Assembly: GCF_030817495.1 (NCBI RefSeq)
Contig: NZ_JAUSZK010000001.1
Coordinates: 4,257,001 to 4,321,000, forward strand
Length of the DNA stretch: 64,000 nt
From: Streptomyces sp. V3I7
GTDB taxonomy: Bacteria > Actinomycetota > Actinomycetes > Streptomycetales > Streptomycetaceae
Direction: 5' to 3'
Shown: in pieces, positions 16,883 to 25,635 of the stretch
Numbering within the stretch: position 1 is the first letter of the stretch
How the letters are laid out: each line of letters starts with the position of its first letter
The notes under the pieces: generated by a model
Database searches by the model: none
Told to the model about the DNA's origin: nothing
What the model saw: only the letters and a program-made list of their open reading frames with translations
Made by a program: the position numbers and the translations under genes

Positions 16883-17502
16883 TGGCCGGCATCTTCGCGC
16901 AGACCGTCACGTTCGCCACCGCCAGCTCCGGCGCGGGCATCGCCGACGACATGCACAAGGGCCTCATCGACCGCTTCCGCTCCCTGCCGATGGCGCGCGG
17001 AGCGGTGCTCACCGGGCGCACGCTGGCCGACCTGGTCCAGACGGCGCTGACCCTGCTCGTCCTCGCCGTCGTCGCCCTGCTGGTCGGCTGGCGCGCCGGC
17101 TCGGACGGCAGCACCGACGCCGTGAAGGTCGCGGCCGGCTTCGGCCTGCTGCTCCTGCTCGGTTACGCGTTCACCTGGATCGGCGCCCTGATCGGCCTGT
17201 CGGTGCGGACGCCGGAGGCGGCGACCTCGGGCGGCCTGATCTGGCTCTTCCCGGTGACGTTCATCTCCAACGCCTTCGTCGACACCAGCCACATGACCCC
17301 GTGGCTGCGGCACATCGCCGAGTGGAACCCGTTCAGCGCCACGGTCCAGGCCGCCCGTGTCCTGTTCGCCAACCCCGGCCAGTCGCAGTCGCAGGCCTGG
17401 CCGATGGAGCACCCGATCTGGGCCTCGCTGATCTACTCCGTGCTGATCGTCGTGATATTCCGGACGCTGGCGGTCCGCAAGTACCGCTCGGCCACCGCCT
17501 GA
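16771..17502 (+). pseudogene. C-terminal part of the resident DrrB-type ABC permease, right of the element
   Basis: The frame picks up at VFGLIQPIMFVVLFTYVFGG and runs to VRKYRSATA with TGA at 17500-17502, about 243 codons. It covers all six membrane segments but lacks the first ~40 residues and any promoter or ribosome site. ATG 16795 would be the first in-frame start. It matches the element-borne copy along its length, differing mostly at third positions and in the loop after LVGWR. Excision of the element would join it to the fragment at 10529 and restore the gene. Confidence 0.85.
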
Positions 17503-17518
17503 CGCCGGCGGGCATGAC

Positions 17519-17555
17519 GATGCCCTCGGTGTCCGCAGTGGACGCCGAGGGCATC
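17519..17555. terminator. Bidirectional stem-loop between the permease remnant and greA
   Basis: GATGCCCTCGG (17519-17529) is perfectly complementary to CCGAGGGCATC (17545-17555) with a 15-base loop. The two flanking genes converge on it, so it can end transcripts from either side. There is no strong T-run, as is common in streptomycetes. Confidence 0.65.
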
Positions 17556-17576
17556 GCCCGTGATCAGGGGCGGGGC

Positions 17577-18077
17577 TCAGCCCGAGTACGGCTCGGCCTT
17601 CAGGATCCGCACCGAGGCCATCTTGCCGTTCGGCAGCTCGTACTCCACGTCCTCGCCGACCTTGTGGCCGAGGACACCGGAGCCCAGCGGGGACTGCGGC
17701 GAGTACGTCTCGATGTCGGCGCTCGCGTACTCGCGCGAGGCGAGCAGGAACGCCAGCGTGTCGTCCTCGTCGCCGTCGAAGGCGATCGTCACGACCATGC
17801 CGGGCGCGACCGCCCCGTCGGCCGAGACCGGAGCCTCGCCCACCTTGGCGTTCTCCAGGAGCTGGGTCAGCTGGCGCACACGGAGCTCCTGCTTGCCCTG
17901 CTCCTCCTTGGCCGCGTGGTACCCGCCGTTCTCGCGCAGGTCGCCCTCCTCGCGCGCTGCCGCGATCTTGGCTGCGATCTCCGTGCGCGCAGGACCAGAC
18001 AGGTACTCCAGCTCGGCCTTGAGCTGGTTGTACGCCTCCTGGGTCAGCCAGGTGACGTTCTCGCTGGTCTGGGTCAC
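17577..18077 (-). CDS. greA: Transcription elongation factor GreA
   Basis: 166 residues. The N-terminal coiled coil spans about 10-75 and has the tip REEGDLRENGGYHAAKEEQ carrying the acidic pair that reaches the RNA polymerase active site. The C-terminal FKBP-like domain includes SPLGSGVLGHKVGEDVEYE. It stimulates cleavage of backtracked transcripts. I use the GTG at 18077 (MTQTSENVTWLT; AGGAG 7-8 bp upstream on the minus strand) rather than the longer frame starting at 18107. It lies next to DUF4307 and mca, a neighbourhood I believe is conserved in streptomycetes. Confidence 0.96.
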   Translation of the reverse strand: MTQTSENVTWLTQEAYNQLKAELEYLSGPARTEIAAKIAAAREEGDLRENGGYHAAKEEQGKQELRVRQLTQLLENAKVGEAPVSADGAVAPGMVVTIAFDGDEDDTLAFLLASREYASADIETYSPQSPLGSGVLGHKVGEDVEYELPNGKMASVRILKAEPYSG

Positions 18078-18245
18078 AGGTGCTCCTCGTCGGTACTGGG
18101 AATACAAAGCATCGCCCTACCCAGAAGAATGTTCCTTCACGGAAGGGCGAAACCACGAGCCTAACAATTCAATGGCCAAAGGGGGAGGACATAAGCCGCC
18201 AGAATCTCGTCCACGCAGGTCAGACCCTACGTATGGCGGATGTCC

Positions 18246-18653
18246 TCAGCGGGCGTGGCAGCCGAGCAGTTCGGCGGTCGTCCCGCGGGCCGTCGTACGG
18301 AGCGTGACGACCTTGTCGATGCGCGTGGCCGCTCCGGAGAAGGAGAAGTCCGCGCGGCCCACCTCGGCGCCCTCGCCGGTCTGGGAGCGCAGTGTGCAGT
18401 AGCCGGAGACGCCGGCGTCCTTGTGGACCTCCAGATGCGCCTCGACCGCGTCGTCCGAGACGGCCTTGAAGGCGATCACCTGGGCGTTGATCTCGTTCTG
18501 TCCGACGTAGTGGTAGGCGAAGAAACCGACCAGTGCGATCAGGACCGCGCCGAGCACCGCTCCGGCGGTCCTGAGCCGACGGTCCGTGCGCGCGTCCGCG
18601 TCCGGGGAACGGCCGTAGCGCCCCTCGGGCGGCCGCGTGCTCGCCGTACTCAT
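18246..18653 (-). CDS. DUF4307 family membrane protein
   Basis: 135 residues. A cytoplasmic, charged N-terminus (about 1-28) is followed by one transmembrane helix (TAGAVLGAVLIALVGFFAYHYV) and an extracytoplasmic beta-rich domain. That domain has two Cys (GYCTLRSQ and the terminal LLGCHAR) that could form a disulfide. The arrangement and sequence match DUF4307, an actinobacterial family usually found beside mca. Function unknown. It is divergent from mca by about 148 bp. Confidence 0.9.
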   Translation of the reverse strand: MSTASTRPPEGRYGRSPDADARTDRRLRTAGAVLGAVLIALVGFFAYHYVGQNEINAQVIAFKAVSDDAVEAHLEVHKDAGVSGYCTLRSQTGEGAEVGRADFSFSGAATRIDKVVTLRTTARGTTAELLGCHAR

Positions 18654-18801
18654 GATCGTCCTCTCGGCCGAAGCGGGGACGAGTGTCCCGAAAGGGGCCT
18701 TTGGCGCCGGGCCCGGAATTATTCGCCCCCCGATTGGGTCACTATAGAAGCCGCCGAACGCACCCCCGGAAGTGGGGCGCCGACTTGCTGAGGATTGAGT
18801 C

Positions 18802-19683
18802 TTGACTGACCAGCTGCGACTGATGGCCGTTCACGCGCACCCCGACGACGAGTCGAGCAAGGGCGCGGCGACCATGGCGAAGTACGTGTCCGAGGGTGTG
18901 GATGTGCTGGTCGTGACCTGCACCGGCGGGGAGCGCGGCTCCATCCTCAACCCCAAGCTGCAGGGCGACACCTACATCGAGGAGAACATCCACGAGGTGC
19001 GCCGCAAGGAGATGGACGAGGCCCGGGAGATCCTCGGCGTGAAGCAGGAGTGGCTCGGCTTCGTCGACTCCGGCCTGCCCGAGGGCGACCCGCTGCCGCC
19101 GCTGCCGGCCGGCTGCTTCGCCCTGGAGGACGTCGACAAGGCGGCCGGTGAGCTGGTGCGGCAGATCCGCTCCTTCCGCCCGCAGGTGATCACCACCTAC
19201 GACGAGAACGGCGGCTACCCGCACCCCGACCACATCATGACCCACAAGATCTCGATGGTGGCGTTCGAGGGCGCGGCGGACGCGGAGAAGTACCCGGAGA
19301 GCGAGTACGGCCCGGTGTACCGGCCGCTGAAGCTGTACTACAACCAGGGCTTCAACCGCCCCCGCACCGAGGCCCTGCACCGCGCGATGCTGGACCGGGG
19401 TCTTGAGTCGCCGTACGGGGAGTGGCTCAAGCGCTGGGACGAGTTCCAGCGCGCCGAGCGCACGCTGACCACGCACGTTCCGTGCGCCGACTTCTTCGAG
19501 ACCCGTGACAAGGCGCTGATCGCGCACGCCACGCAGATCGACCCCGACGGCGGCTGGTTCAAGGTCCCCATGGAGATCCAGAAGGAGGTCTGGCCGACGG
19601 AGGAGTACGAGCTCGCCAAGTCCCTCGTCGATACCTCCCTCCCCGAGGACGACCTCTTTGCGGGCATCCGCGACAATGCCTGA
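18802..19683 (+). CDS. mca: Mycothiol S-conjugate amidase
   Basis: 293 residues of the LmbE/PIG-L zinc hydrolase superfamily. Metal-binding motifs are HAHPDDESSKG (residues 11-21) and the later ENGGYPHPDHIMTH. It cleaves mycothiol S-conjugates to the mercapturic acid and GlcN-Ins during detoxification; the C-terminal region with FKVPMEIQKEVWP distinguishes Mca from the deacetylase MshB. The start is TTG at 18802 with GAGG about 10 bp upstream, and no better start is available at the conserved N-terminus. The downstream small gene overlaps its 3' end by 8 bp. Confidence 0.95.
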   Translation: MTDQLRLMAVHAHPDDESSKGAATMAKYVSEGVDVLVVTCTGGERGSILNPKLQGDTYIEENIHEVRRKEMDEAREILGVKQEWLGFVDSGLPEGDPLPPLPAGCFALEDVDKAAGELVRQIRSFRPQVITTYDENGGYPHPDHIMTHKISMVAFEGAADAEKYPESEYGPVYRPLKLYYNQGFNRPRTEALHRAMLDRGLESPYGEWLKRWDEFQRAERTLTTHVPCADFFETRDKALIAHATQIDPDGGWFKVPMEIQKEVWPTEEYELAKSLVDTSLPEDDLFAGIRDNA

Positions 19684-19912
19684 CATGAGCGCGAGCCTGG
19701 CACTGACGCATCTCCTCCCCCTGGCCAAGGAGGTCGACGAGAACAAGGTCACCCCCGGCGTCCTCGGCTTCATCGTCTTCGCGGTGATGGCCGTGGCCGT
19801 ATGGGGCCTGATGAAGTCGATGAACAAGCACATGCAGCGGGTCGACTTCAAGGAGACCGACTCCTCCGGCGAGAAGGCCGGCACGGCGGGCGAGTCCTCC
19901 CGCCAGGAGTGA
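19676..19912 (+). CDS. Small single-pass membrane protein, coupled to mca
   Basis: 78 residues with one transmembrane helix (about 30-46, GVLGFIVFAVMAVAVWGL) and a short charged, cytoplasmic tail ending in SSRQE. ATG 19676 overlaps the end of mca by 8 bp; a second ATG at 19685, just after the mca stop, is an equal candidate. It is a conserved Streptomyces hypothetical in the same operon as mca. Function unknown. Confidence 0.85.
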   Translation: MPDMSASLALTHLLPLAKEVDENKVTPGVLGFIVFAVMAVAVWGLMKSMNKHMQRVDFKETDSSGEKAGTAGESSRQE

Positions 19913-20016
19913 CGCGGGAGTGACGGCGGCGTCATGTCCAACGCCTCACTCCGCCGAGGGCACGGGCACGCCCAGCACCTCGCGGGCGTGGCGGCTCGGT
20001 ACCATGCCCAGCCGCC

Positions 20017-20791
20017 ATGCCGGCCAGCCTGCCTCCAGCCTGCCTCCAGCCCGCCTCCCGGCCGGTCCGCGTTCCAGTACCAGAGCTCGATCCGGGGGCG
20101 TCCCCCCAGGAGTGGTTCGGGAACGAGCTGCGCAGACTGCGCTTGGAGCAGGGACTGTCGGCCAAGGAGCTGGGACGGTTAGTGCAGGTCAGCGACGACA
20201 TGATCTTGTCGATCGAGAAGGGCAAGTACCCGAGCCGCCGTCGCGATGTCGTTCAACGGCTCGATGATGTCCTCCGCACGGGAGGGCTGCTTGACCGCGC
20301 GTGGCCGATGGCCTTCGGCAATCGCGATGCCGATAAAAAAACGGGCTGATGCCGATAAGGCTTCCACGCGCAGGGGGGGACACGTTCAGGCGCCGACAGG
20401 CCGCATCCTGGGCAGAGACGAACCGACTCTTCGCCCTGGGAGCCATGAGCCCGTGATTCGACGCTCGTTCCTCCAAATCAGCGGCATCGCCGCCATAGCC
20501 ACTTTCGACCTCACCGACGTCTTCGCCCCCTCCGATCTGTCTCTCCCGACGACCGTCAACCCGAGCCACCTCGACCAGGTCTTGGCCGCGGCCACCGCCA
20601 TCAGCGGCATGGACAACGAACTGGGTGGCGGTGGCATGGTGCGTGACGTAGCCAGTCGCTCGATGCAGTGGTCGGCCGGCCTGCTGCAAGCCCAGTGCCC
20701 CGAGCACCTGCGAACCGAACTGTTCGCCGCCGTATCGCGGCTCGGCATCGTGGTGGGTCAGGAGACCGCCTTCCGGAAGTGGCCCCGGTGA
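20017..20791 (+). pseudogene. XRE-type regulator, frameshifted at an A7 run and truncated at its 3' end
   Basis: The first frame (20017-20349) encodes a helix-turn-helix (WFGNELRRLRLEQGLSAKEL, then VSDDMILSIEKGKYPSRRR). The second frame continues from about 20333 through ADADKASTRRGGHV, EPVIRRSFLQISGIAAIATF and MVRDVASRSMQWSAGLLQAQ, the middle part of a family of Streptomyces XRE regulators with C-terminal repeats. Seven A's at 20335-20341 sit exactly at the switch; with six the frames would join as DKKRADADKAS. The protein then ends at LGIVVG followed by foreign residues, where the catabolic block starts. On the minus strand, 19946-20010 also reads as a short C-terminal tail (MVPSRHAREVLGVPVPSAE), perhaps the stump of another gene. 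Confidence 0.75.
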
Positions 20792-21894
20792 AAGGCTTCC
20801 GCAGTGGTCAATATGATGTCGTTGGCTTGGGGTTCTCCTATCGTGATGCGGACGCCTTCGGTGCCGTAGGGGCGGACGGACACCCCAGCCCGTTGGCACG
20901 CCGCGGCGAAGGCACTGGTGTGCTCACCCGGGCGCAGCCACAGGAAGTTGGCCTGGCTGTCGCAAACCGTCCAGCCCTGTTCGAGTAGTGCTGCGCGTAC
21001 GCGTTCACGTTCGGCGACAAGGCGCTCAACCCGCGCCATCAGCTCGTCCTCGCGCCGCAGCGAGGCGATCGCGGCGTCGTGGGCGACGGTGGAGACGCCG
21101 AACGGGACGGCTGCTTTGCGGAGTGCTGTGATGACCGGCGGGTGGGCGACGGCGTATCCAACACGTAGCCCGGCAAGGCCGTAGGCCTTGGAGAAGGTGC
21201 GCAGCACGACGAGGTTGGGCCGGTGCCGGTACAGCGCCAGGGCGTCGGCGCAGTGCGGATCGCGGACGAACTCCGCGTAGGCCTCGTCGACGGCCACCAG
21301 CACGTCGGCAGGCACGCGGTCCAGGAAGCGTTCGAGTTCGCCGTGGTGCAGCGCACGACCAGTGGGATTGTTCGGTGTGCATACCAGGACAAGCCGGGTG
21401 CGGTCGGTGATAGCACGGGCCATGGCGTCCAGGTCGTGGGCTTCGTCGTGGGTGAGGGGGACCTGGATGGGCCGGGCACCGGTGAGACGGGTGACGATCC
21501 GATAGGACTCGAAGGACCGCCAGGGGTAGACGACCTCGTCGCCCGGTTCGGCGGTGATGTGCAGAAGCTGCTGCAGCAGTCCGCTGGAGCCGGTGCCCAC
21601 GGCGATATGCCCGGCCGGGACGTTCAGCCGGGTGGCGAGTTCGTCGGTCAGGGCGCCGCAGGCCATGTCGGGGTAGCGGTTGAGCTGCTCGGATGCGGTC
21701 GTCACCGCTTCGAGCACGCCGGGCAGCGGTGGGAAGGGGTTTTCGTTCGAGGACAGCTTCCAGCCCGCCGCGGTGCCGGTTGCGGCGGCGGGGCCGGGCA
21801 CATAGGCGGGCACGTCGTCCAATGCGGCACGCAACCGCAGTGACGGCTGTCCGGCTGTCGTGCAATGCAGCTCGCCCGGCGTGCGAAAGGTCAT
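20758..21894 (-). CDS. Histidinol-phosphate / aromatic amino acid aminotransferase (HisC-Pat family)
   Basis: 378 residues of class I/II PLP aminotransferases. [13 protein letters not shown] is the N-terminal substrate motif of the HisC/Pat group, TPNNPTGR holds the cofactor Asn, [10 protein letters not shown] the Asp, and the PLP Lys is in [17 protein letters not shown]. Members convert histidinol phosphate or, in the Pat branch, phenylalanine/phenylpyruvate. Placed beside a 2-oxoacid dehydrogenase and the phenylacetate genes it most likely deaminates phenylalanine; this is inference from context. It lies 156 bp after the E2 gene on the same strand, so it may have its own promoter. Its 3' end overlaps the truncated XRE gene. 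Confidence 0.88.
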   Translation of the reverse strand: MTFRTPGELHCTTAGQPSLRLRAALDDVPAYVPGPAAATGTAAGWKLSSNENPFPPLPGVLEAVTTASEQLNRYPDMACGALTDELATRLNVPAGHIAVGTGSSGLLQQLLHITAEPGDEVVYPWRSFESYRIVTRLTGARPIQVPLTHDEAHDLDAMARAITDRTRLVLVCTPNNPTGRALHHGELERFLDRVPADVLVAVDEAYAEFVRDPHCADALALYRHRPNLVVLRTFSKAYGLAGLRVGYAVAHPPVITALRKAAVPFGVSTVAHDAAIASLRREDELMARVERLVAERERVRAALLEQGWTVCDSQANFLWLRPGEHTSAFAAACQRAGVSVRPYGTEGVRITIGEPQANDIILTTAEAFHRGHFRKAVS

Positions 21895-22050
21895 ACCAGG
21901 AATCCATTCTGTGTCGTGGGCTCTACGCCCGTTCGGTCTGCTGTTCCCGATCCGCGTCCGGCACCACTGCCCACGGCGCCGCTCGGGCGCAGTAGCACAC
22001 GGGCGTGCTGTACGGGGCCGCGCGGCGCGTACCGCCAGCGCTCGGAACGG

Positions 22051-23394
22051 TCACATGTCGGCAAGCAAGGTGGTCGGCCGTTCGACGCAGTCGGCGATGT
22101 AGCGCAGGAAGCCTCCGGCCGCGCCGCCGTCGCAGACCCGGTGGTCGAAGGTCAGCGACAGTTGGGTGACCTTGCGGACCTCCAGGGATCCGTCCACGGC
22201 CCAGGGTTTGTCGAAGACGCGGCCCACACCCAAGAGGGCGGCTTCGGGGTGGTTGATGATGGGGGTGGATCCGTCAACGCCGAAGATGCCGTAGTTGTTG
22301 AGGGTGAATGTTCCGCCGGTGAGAGCATCGGGGGGCAGGGGACCTGTTCGTGCCAGGCCGGTCAGCCGGGCCAGTTCGGCGGCGATCTGGGCGGTGGTCA
22401 TGCGGTGTGCGTCGCGTACGACGGGGACGACCAGGCCGCGCTCGGTCTGCGCCGCGAAGCCGAGGTTGATGTGCGGGTAGCGGACGATCTCGCCGGCTGC
22501 GGTGTCGACGCTGGAGTTCAGCTCGGGGAAGCGCTTCAGGCCGGCGACGCAGATGCGGGCGAGGATCGCGAGCAGTCCGATGCCGAGGTCTGGGTGAGCT
22601 GCCTTCAGCGTGTTCTTCGCCTCCAGCAGTCCGGTAGCGTCGACGTCGACCCAGGTGGTGGCGTCGGGGATCTCTGTGCGGCTGCGGGAGAGCTTGTCGG
22701 CCACCGCGCGTCGCAGCCCGCGCAGCGGGATCCGCTCGACTGCCTCCCGGGCTGGGTAGGAAGGCGCGCCTTGGGGTGCGGGGCGGGCGGAGCGGGCGAT
22801 GGCCTGTTCCACGTCGCGGCGCCGGGCCACACCGTGGGGCCCACTCGTCGGCAGCGCCGTGATGTCCACACCGTGGTCGCGGGCCAGTTTGCGCACCAGC
22901 GGGGAGATCGCTCGCGGTGCTTCGCCGACCATGGTCGGCCGGTTGGACGTGACTGAAGCTGCTGGCGTGGTGGCGCGGCGGCGCCGTCGGGCGGAGGGCC
23001 CGTGGCCGGTGCCGTATCCGATCAGGACGTTGCCGGAGCCGCCCTGTTCCTCTTCTCGGTAGCGGGTCGCCGCCGGATCCTCGGCCACCCCCGGGTTCTC
23101 GCCCGGGGCGCCGGTCTCGGGTGCCGGTGGCTCGGAGGGCGCCGGTGCTCCGACGGAGATGAGGGGTGCGCCGACGGCGAGTGGGGAGCCGGCATCGGCA
23201 TGGAGGGTGAGCACAGTTCCGGCGTAGGGGACGGGTACCTCGACGGCGGCCTTGGCCGTCTCGACCTCCACGATGATCTGGTCGACGGTGACGGTGTCTC
23301 CGACGGCCACTTTCCACTCGACGATCTCGGCGTCGGTGAGACCCTCGCCGAGGTCGGGCAGGCAGAAGACCTGCTCTCGGGTGTTGTCGGTCAC
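22051..23394 (-). CDS. 2-oxoacid dehydrogenase complex E2 (dihydrolipoyl acyltransferase, BCKDH-like)
   Basis: 447 residues. The single lipoyl domain (about 5-80) has the lipoylated Lys in VEVETAKAAVEV. A Pro/Glu-rich linker follows, then a peripheral-subunit-binding domain (ISPLVRKLARDHGVDITAL, about 160-195) and a catalytic domain ending in LSLTFDHRVCDGG with the active-site His. It moves an acyl group from the lipoyl arm to CoA. GTG 23394 overlaps the E1beta stop (GTGA), giving translational coupling. No E3 is encoded nearby, so a shared lipoamide dehydrogenase is presumably used. Confidence 0.93.
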   Translation of the reverse strand: MTDNTREQVFCLPDLGEGLTDAEIVEWKVAVGDTVTVDQIIVEVETAKAAVEVPVPYAGTVLTLHADAGSPLAVGAPLISVGAPAPSEPPAPETGAPGENPGVAEDPAATRYREEEQGGSGNVLIGYGTGHGPSARRRRRATTPAASVTSNRPTMVGEAPRAISPLVRKLARDHGVDITALPTSGPHGVARRRDVEQAIARSARPAPQGAPSYPAREAVERIPLRGLRRAVADKLSRSRTEIPDATTWVDVDATGLLEAKNTLKAAHPDLGIGLLAILARICVAGLKRFPELNSSVDTAAGEIVRYPHINLGFAAQTERGLVVPVVRDAHRMTTAQIAAELARLTGLARTGPLPPDALTGGTFTLNNYGIFGVDGSTPIINHPEAALLGVGRVFDKPWAVDGSLEVRKVTQLSLTFDHRVCDGGAAGGFLRYIADCVERPTTLLADM

Positions 23395-24407
23395 GATGCC
23401 TCCCGGGCCAGGTGCAGAAGGTCGGGTTCGTCGTCGAACTGCAGGCGGTCGACCGCGTCCAGGACACGGTCCACACCGGGCAGGTGCGCGTGCTCCAGCT
23501 TGGGTGGGGGATAGGGGATGTCGAATCCCGTGATTCGCAGAACGGGGGCGGCCAAGGAGTGGAAGCAGCGTTCCTGTACCCGGGCGACGATCTCGCCTCC
23601 GATCCCGGCGAAGCCCTGGGCCTCGTGGACGACGACGCAGCGGCCGGTGCGCCGCACGGAGGCGGCGACGGTCTCGTCGTCGAAGGGGACCAGGGACCGC
23701 AGGTCGACGACCTCCAGGCTGCGGCCCTCGCTCGCGGCGGCCTCGGCCGCCTCCAGGGCGACGGGGACGCTGGGGCCGTAGGCGACCAGTGTCGCGTCGG
23801 TTCCCTCGCGGCGTACGACCGCCCGGCCGAACGGCTCGGCGCGGCGTGTGGCGAGGTCGGTTTCCTGCTTGGACCAGTACAGCCGCTTGGGCTCCATGAA
23901 GACCACTGGGTCGGGATCCGCGATCGCGTCGCGCAGCAGCCAGTAGGCGTCCTCCGCGGTCGCGGGGGTGACGACTTTCAGGCCGGGGGTGTGGGCGTAG
24001 TACGCCTCGCTGGAGTCGCAGTGGTGTTCCACGCCGCCGATGCCGCCCGCGTAGGGAATGCGGATCACCATGGGCAGAGCGAGTTGCCCGCGCGTGCGGT
24101 TGCGCAGTTTGGCCACGTGGGAGGCGATCTGCTCGAACGCGGGGTAGGCGAAGGCGTCGAACTGCATCTCCACCACGGGGCGGAAGCCGCCCATGGCCAT
24201 GCCGACGGCCAGCCCGACGATGCCGGACTCGGCCAGCGGGGTATCGAAGCACCGCTGGTCGCCGAACTCCTTCGTCAGTCCGTCGGTGATGCGGAAGACT
24301 CCACCGAGGGGGCCCACGTCCTCGCCGAAGACCAGCACCCGCTCGTCCTCGCGCAGGGCGTCGCGCAGGGCGGCGTTCAGCGCCTGCGCCATCGTCACCG
24401 TGGTCAT
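23391..24407 (-). CDS. 2-oxoacid dehydrogenase E1 beta subunit
   Basis: 338 residues of the transketolase-like E1beta family. It has VFGEDVGPLGGVFR near residue 27, FDTPLAESGIVGLAVGMA with the ThDP-contacting Glu, and VEMQFDAFAYPAFEQI. GGVEHHCDSSEAYYAHTPGLKVV follows, in which the two His are typical of branched-chain type enzymes. The C-terminal transketolase domain ends with RITGFDIPYPPP. It forms the alpha2beta2 decarboxylase with the upstream gene, from whose stop it is separated by only 2 bp. The sequence groups it with branched-chain rather than pyruvate dehydrogenases. Confidence 0.94.
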   Translation of the reverse strand: MTTVTMAQALNAALRDALREDERVLVFGEDVGPLGGVFRITDGLTKEFGDQRCFDTPLAESGIVGLAVGMAMGGFRPVVEMQFDAFAYPAFEQIASHVAKLRNRTRGQLALPMVIRIPYAGGIGGVEHHCDSSEAYYAHTPGLKVVTPATAEDAYWLLRDAIADPDPVVFMEPKRLYWSKQETDLATRRAEPFGRAVVRREGTDATLVAYGPSVPVALEAAEAAASEGRSLEVVDLRSLVPFDDETVAASVRRTGRCVVVHEAQGFAGIGGEIVARVQERCFHSLAAPVLRITGFDIPYPPPKLEHAHLPGVDRVLDAVDRLQFDDEPDLLHLAREAS

Positions 24408-24409
24408 GG

Positions 24410-25516
24410 TCAGTTCTCCTGGGCGTCGAGCTCGGATGCCAACAGCGCACGCTGCTCGCGTAGTTGAGGGGTGGGTTCGGCGAAGACATGCTCGAACAGC
24501 TCAAATGCGTCCGCCTGCACGTCGGCGTTCATGCCCGCGCGTACGGTCGCGGCCAGCGCCTCGGCCTCCTCCTGGACGGCGTCGACGTCTGCGTCGGTGA
24601 TCACGCCCTGGGCGCGCAGATGGGTCTCCAGCCGGGTCAGCGGGTCGGCCGCCGCCCAGGTCTCCACTTCGTCGGCCTGGCGGTAGCGGGTGGCGTCGTC
24701 GGCGTTGGTGTGCGCGTCCATGCGGTAGGTGTGCGCCTCGACCAGGAAGGGGCCCTGTCCGGAGCGGGCGTGCTCGACCGCGGCGGTCAGCACGGACAGC
24801 ACCGCGAGCAGGTCGTTGCCGTCGACCTGCTCCGAGCGCATGCCGTAGCCGATGCCCTTGTAGGCCAGGGCCGGGGCCGCGCTCTGCCGGGCAAGCGGCA
24901 CGGAGATGGCGTACTTGTTGTTCTGGACGAAGAACACCACGGGCGCGCGCAGTACGGCGGCGTAGTTCAGCGCCTCGTGGAAGTCCCCCTCGCTGGTGCC
25001 GCCGTCGCCGATGAACGCCATCGCCACGCCGTCCTCGCCGTTGCGGCGCAGGGCCTCGGCCATGCCGACGGCGTGGATGGTCTGGGTGGCCAGCGGGGTG
25101 CACTGGGGGGCCACCCGTACCGCTGCCGGGTCGTAGCCGCAGTGCCATCCACCCCGCAGCAGGGTGAGCACCTGCATGGGGTCCAGTCCTCGGGAGACCA
25201 GGGCGACGGAGTCACGGTAGGTGGGGAAGAGCCAGTCCTGCGCGCGCAGTGCGAGGACGCCCGCGATCTGGCAGGCCTCCTGTCCGCGGCTGGAGGGATA
25301 GACAGCGAGCCGGCCCTGCTTGGTCAGCGCGGTGGCCTGGGTGTCGAAGCGGCGCCCGATCACCATCCGGCGCCACGCCTCGCGCAGCAGGTCGTCCGGC
25401 GGGCGGGTGTAGCCGGCCGGGGCCTTGACGGCGGTGCCGTCCTCGGCCACGAACCGCACCGGGGCAAGGGACGGCAGAAGGCCGTCGACTGCCTGGCGAA
25501 GGGCCCTCACGGACAT
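24410..25516 (-). CDS. 2-oxoacid dehydrogenase E1 alpha subunit (ThDP-dependent decarboxylase)
   Basis: 368 residues. The ThDP/Mg motif is MAFIGDGGTSEGDFHEALNYA followed by VVFFVQNNKYAIS (a GDG-x25-NN pattern). RRFDTQATALTKQGRLAVYPS and EAHTYRMDAHTNADD are characteristic of the BCKDH/PDH alpha family. It decarboxylates a 2-oxoacid and passes the acyl to the E2 lipoyl group. First gene of the minus-strand set, divergent from an Lrp/AsnC regulator with about 119 bp between. In this cluster phenylpyruvate is the likely substrate; branched-chain 2-oxoacids are the alternative. Confidence 0.94.
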   Translation of the reverse strand: MSVRALRQAVDGLLPSLAPVRFVAEDGTAVKAPAGYTRPPDDLLREAWRRMVIGRRFDTQATALTKQGRLAVYPSSRGQEACQIAGVLALRAQDWLFPTYRDSVALVSRGLDPMQVLTLLRGGWHCGYDPAAVRVAPQCTPLATQTIHAVGMAEALRRNGEDGVAMAFIGDGGTSEGDFHEALNYAAVLRAPVVFFVQNNKYAISVPLARQSAAPALAYKGIGYGMRSEQVDGNDLLAVLSVLTAAVEHARSGQGPFLVEAHTYRMDAHTNADDATRYRQADEVETWAAADPLTRLETHLRAQGVITDADVDAVQEEAEALAATVRAGMNADVQADAFELFEHVFAEPTPQLREQRALLASELDAQEN

Positions 25517-25635
25517 GGCGACGCTCGCTTTCTGTGGACACTGAGTACACGGATGCTCGCCTGTGCTACATATGTGTTCAAGCCTTCGCGAAAAGCGGCG
25601 ACGTATTGCCGTACATGCGACTTGATTGGGGAAAA

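Noticed and set aside
10729..17502. The two permease copies as a simple tandem duplication or an assembly artefact
   Set aside because: They differ at many third codon positions and in a variable loop, and a recombinase and IS relics lie between them; the resident gene's missing N-terminus is found in the right place upstream.
16024..18156. 710-codon minus-strand frame spanning integrase, permease remnant and greA
   Set aside because: It crosses three unrelated regions including an insertion junction, so it cannot be an ancestral gene.
22051..25516. The E1/E2 genes as the housekeeping branched-chain dehydrogenase for fatty acid primers
   Set aside because: Not excluded by sequence, but they sit with an aromatic-type aminotransferase and a full paa cluster, which favours an aromatic 2-oxoacid role; kept only as the alternative.
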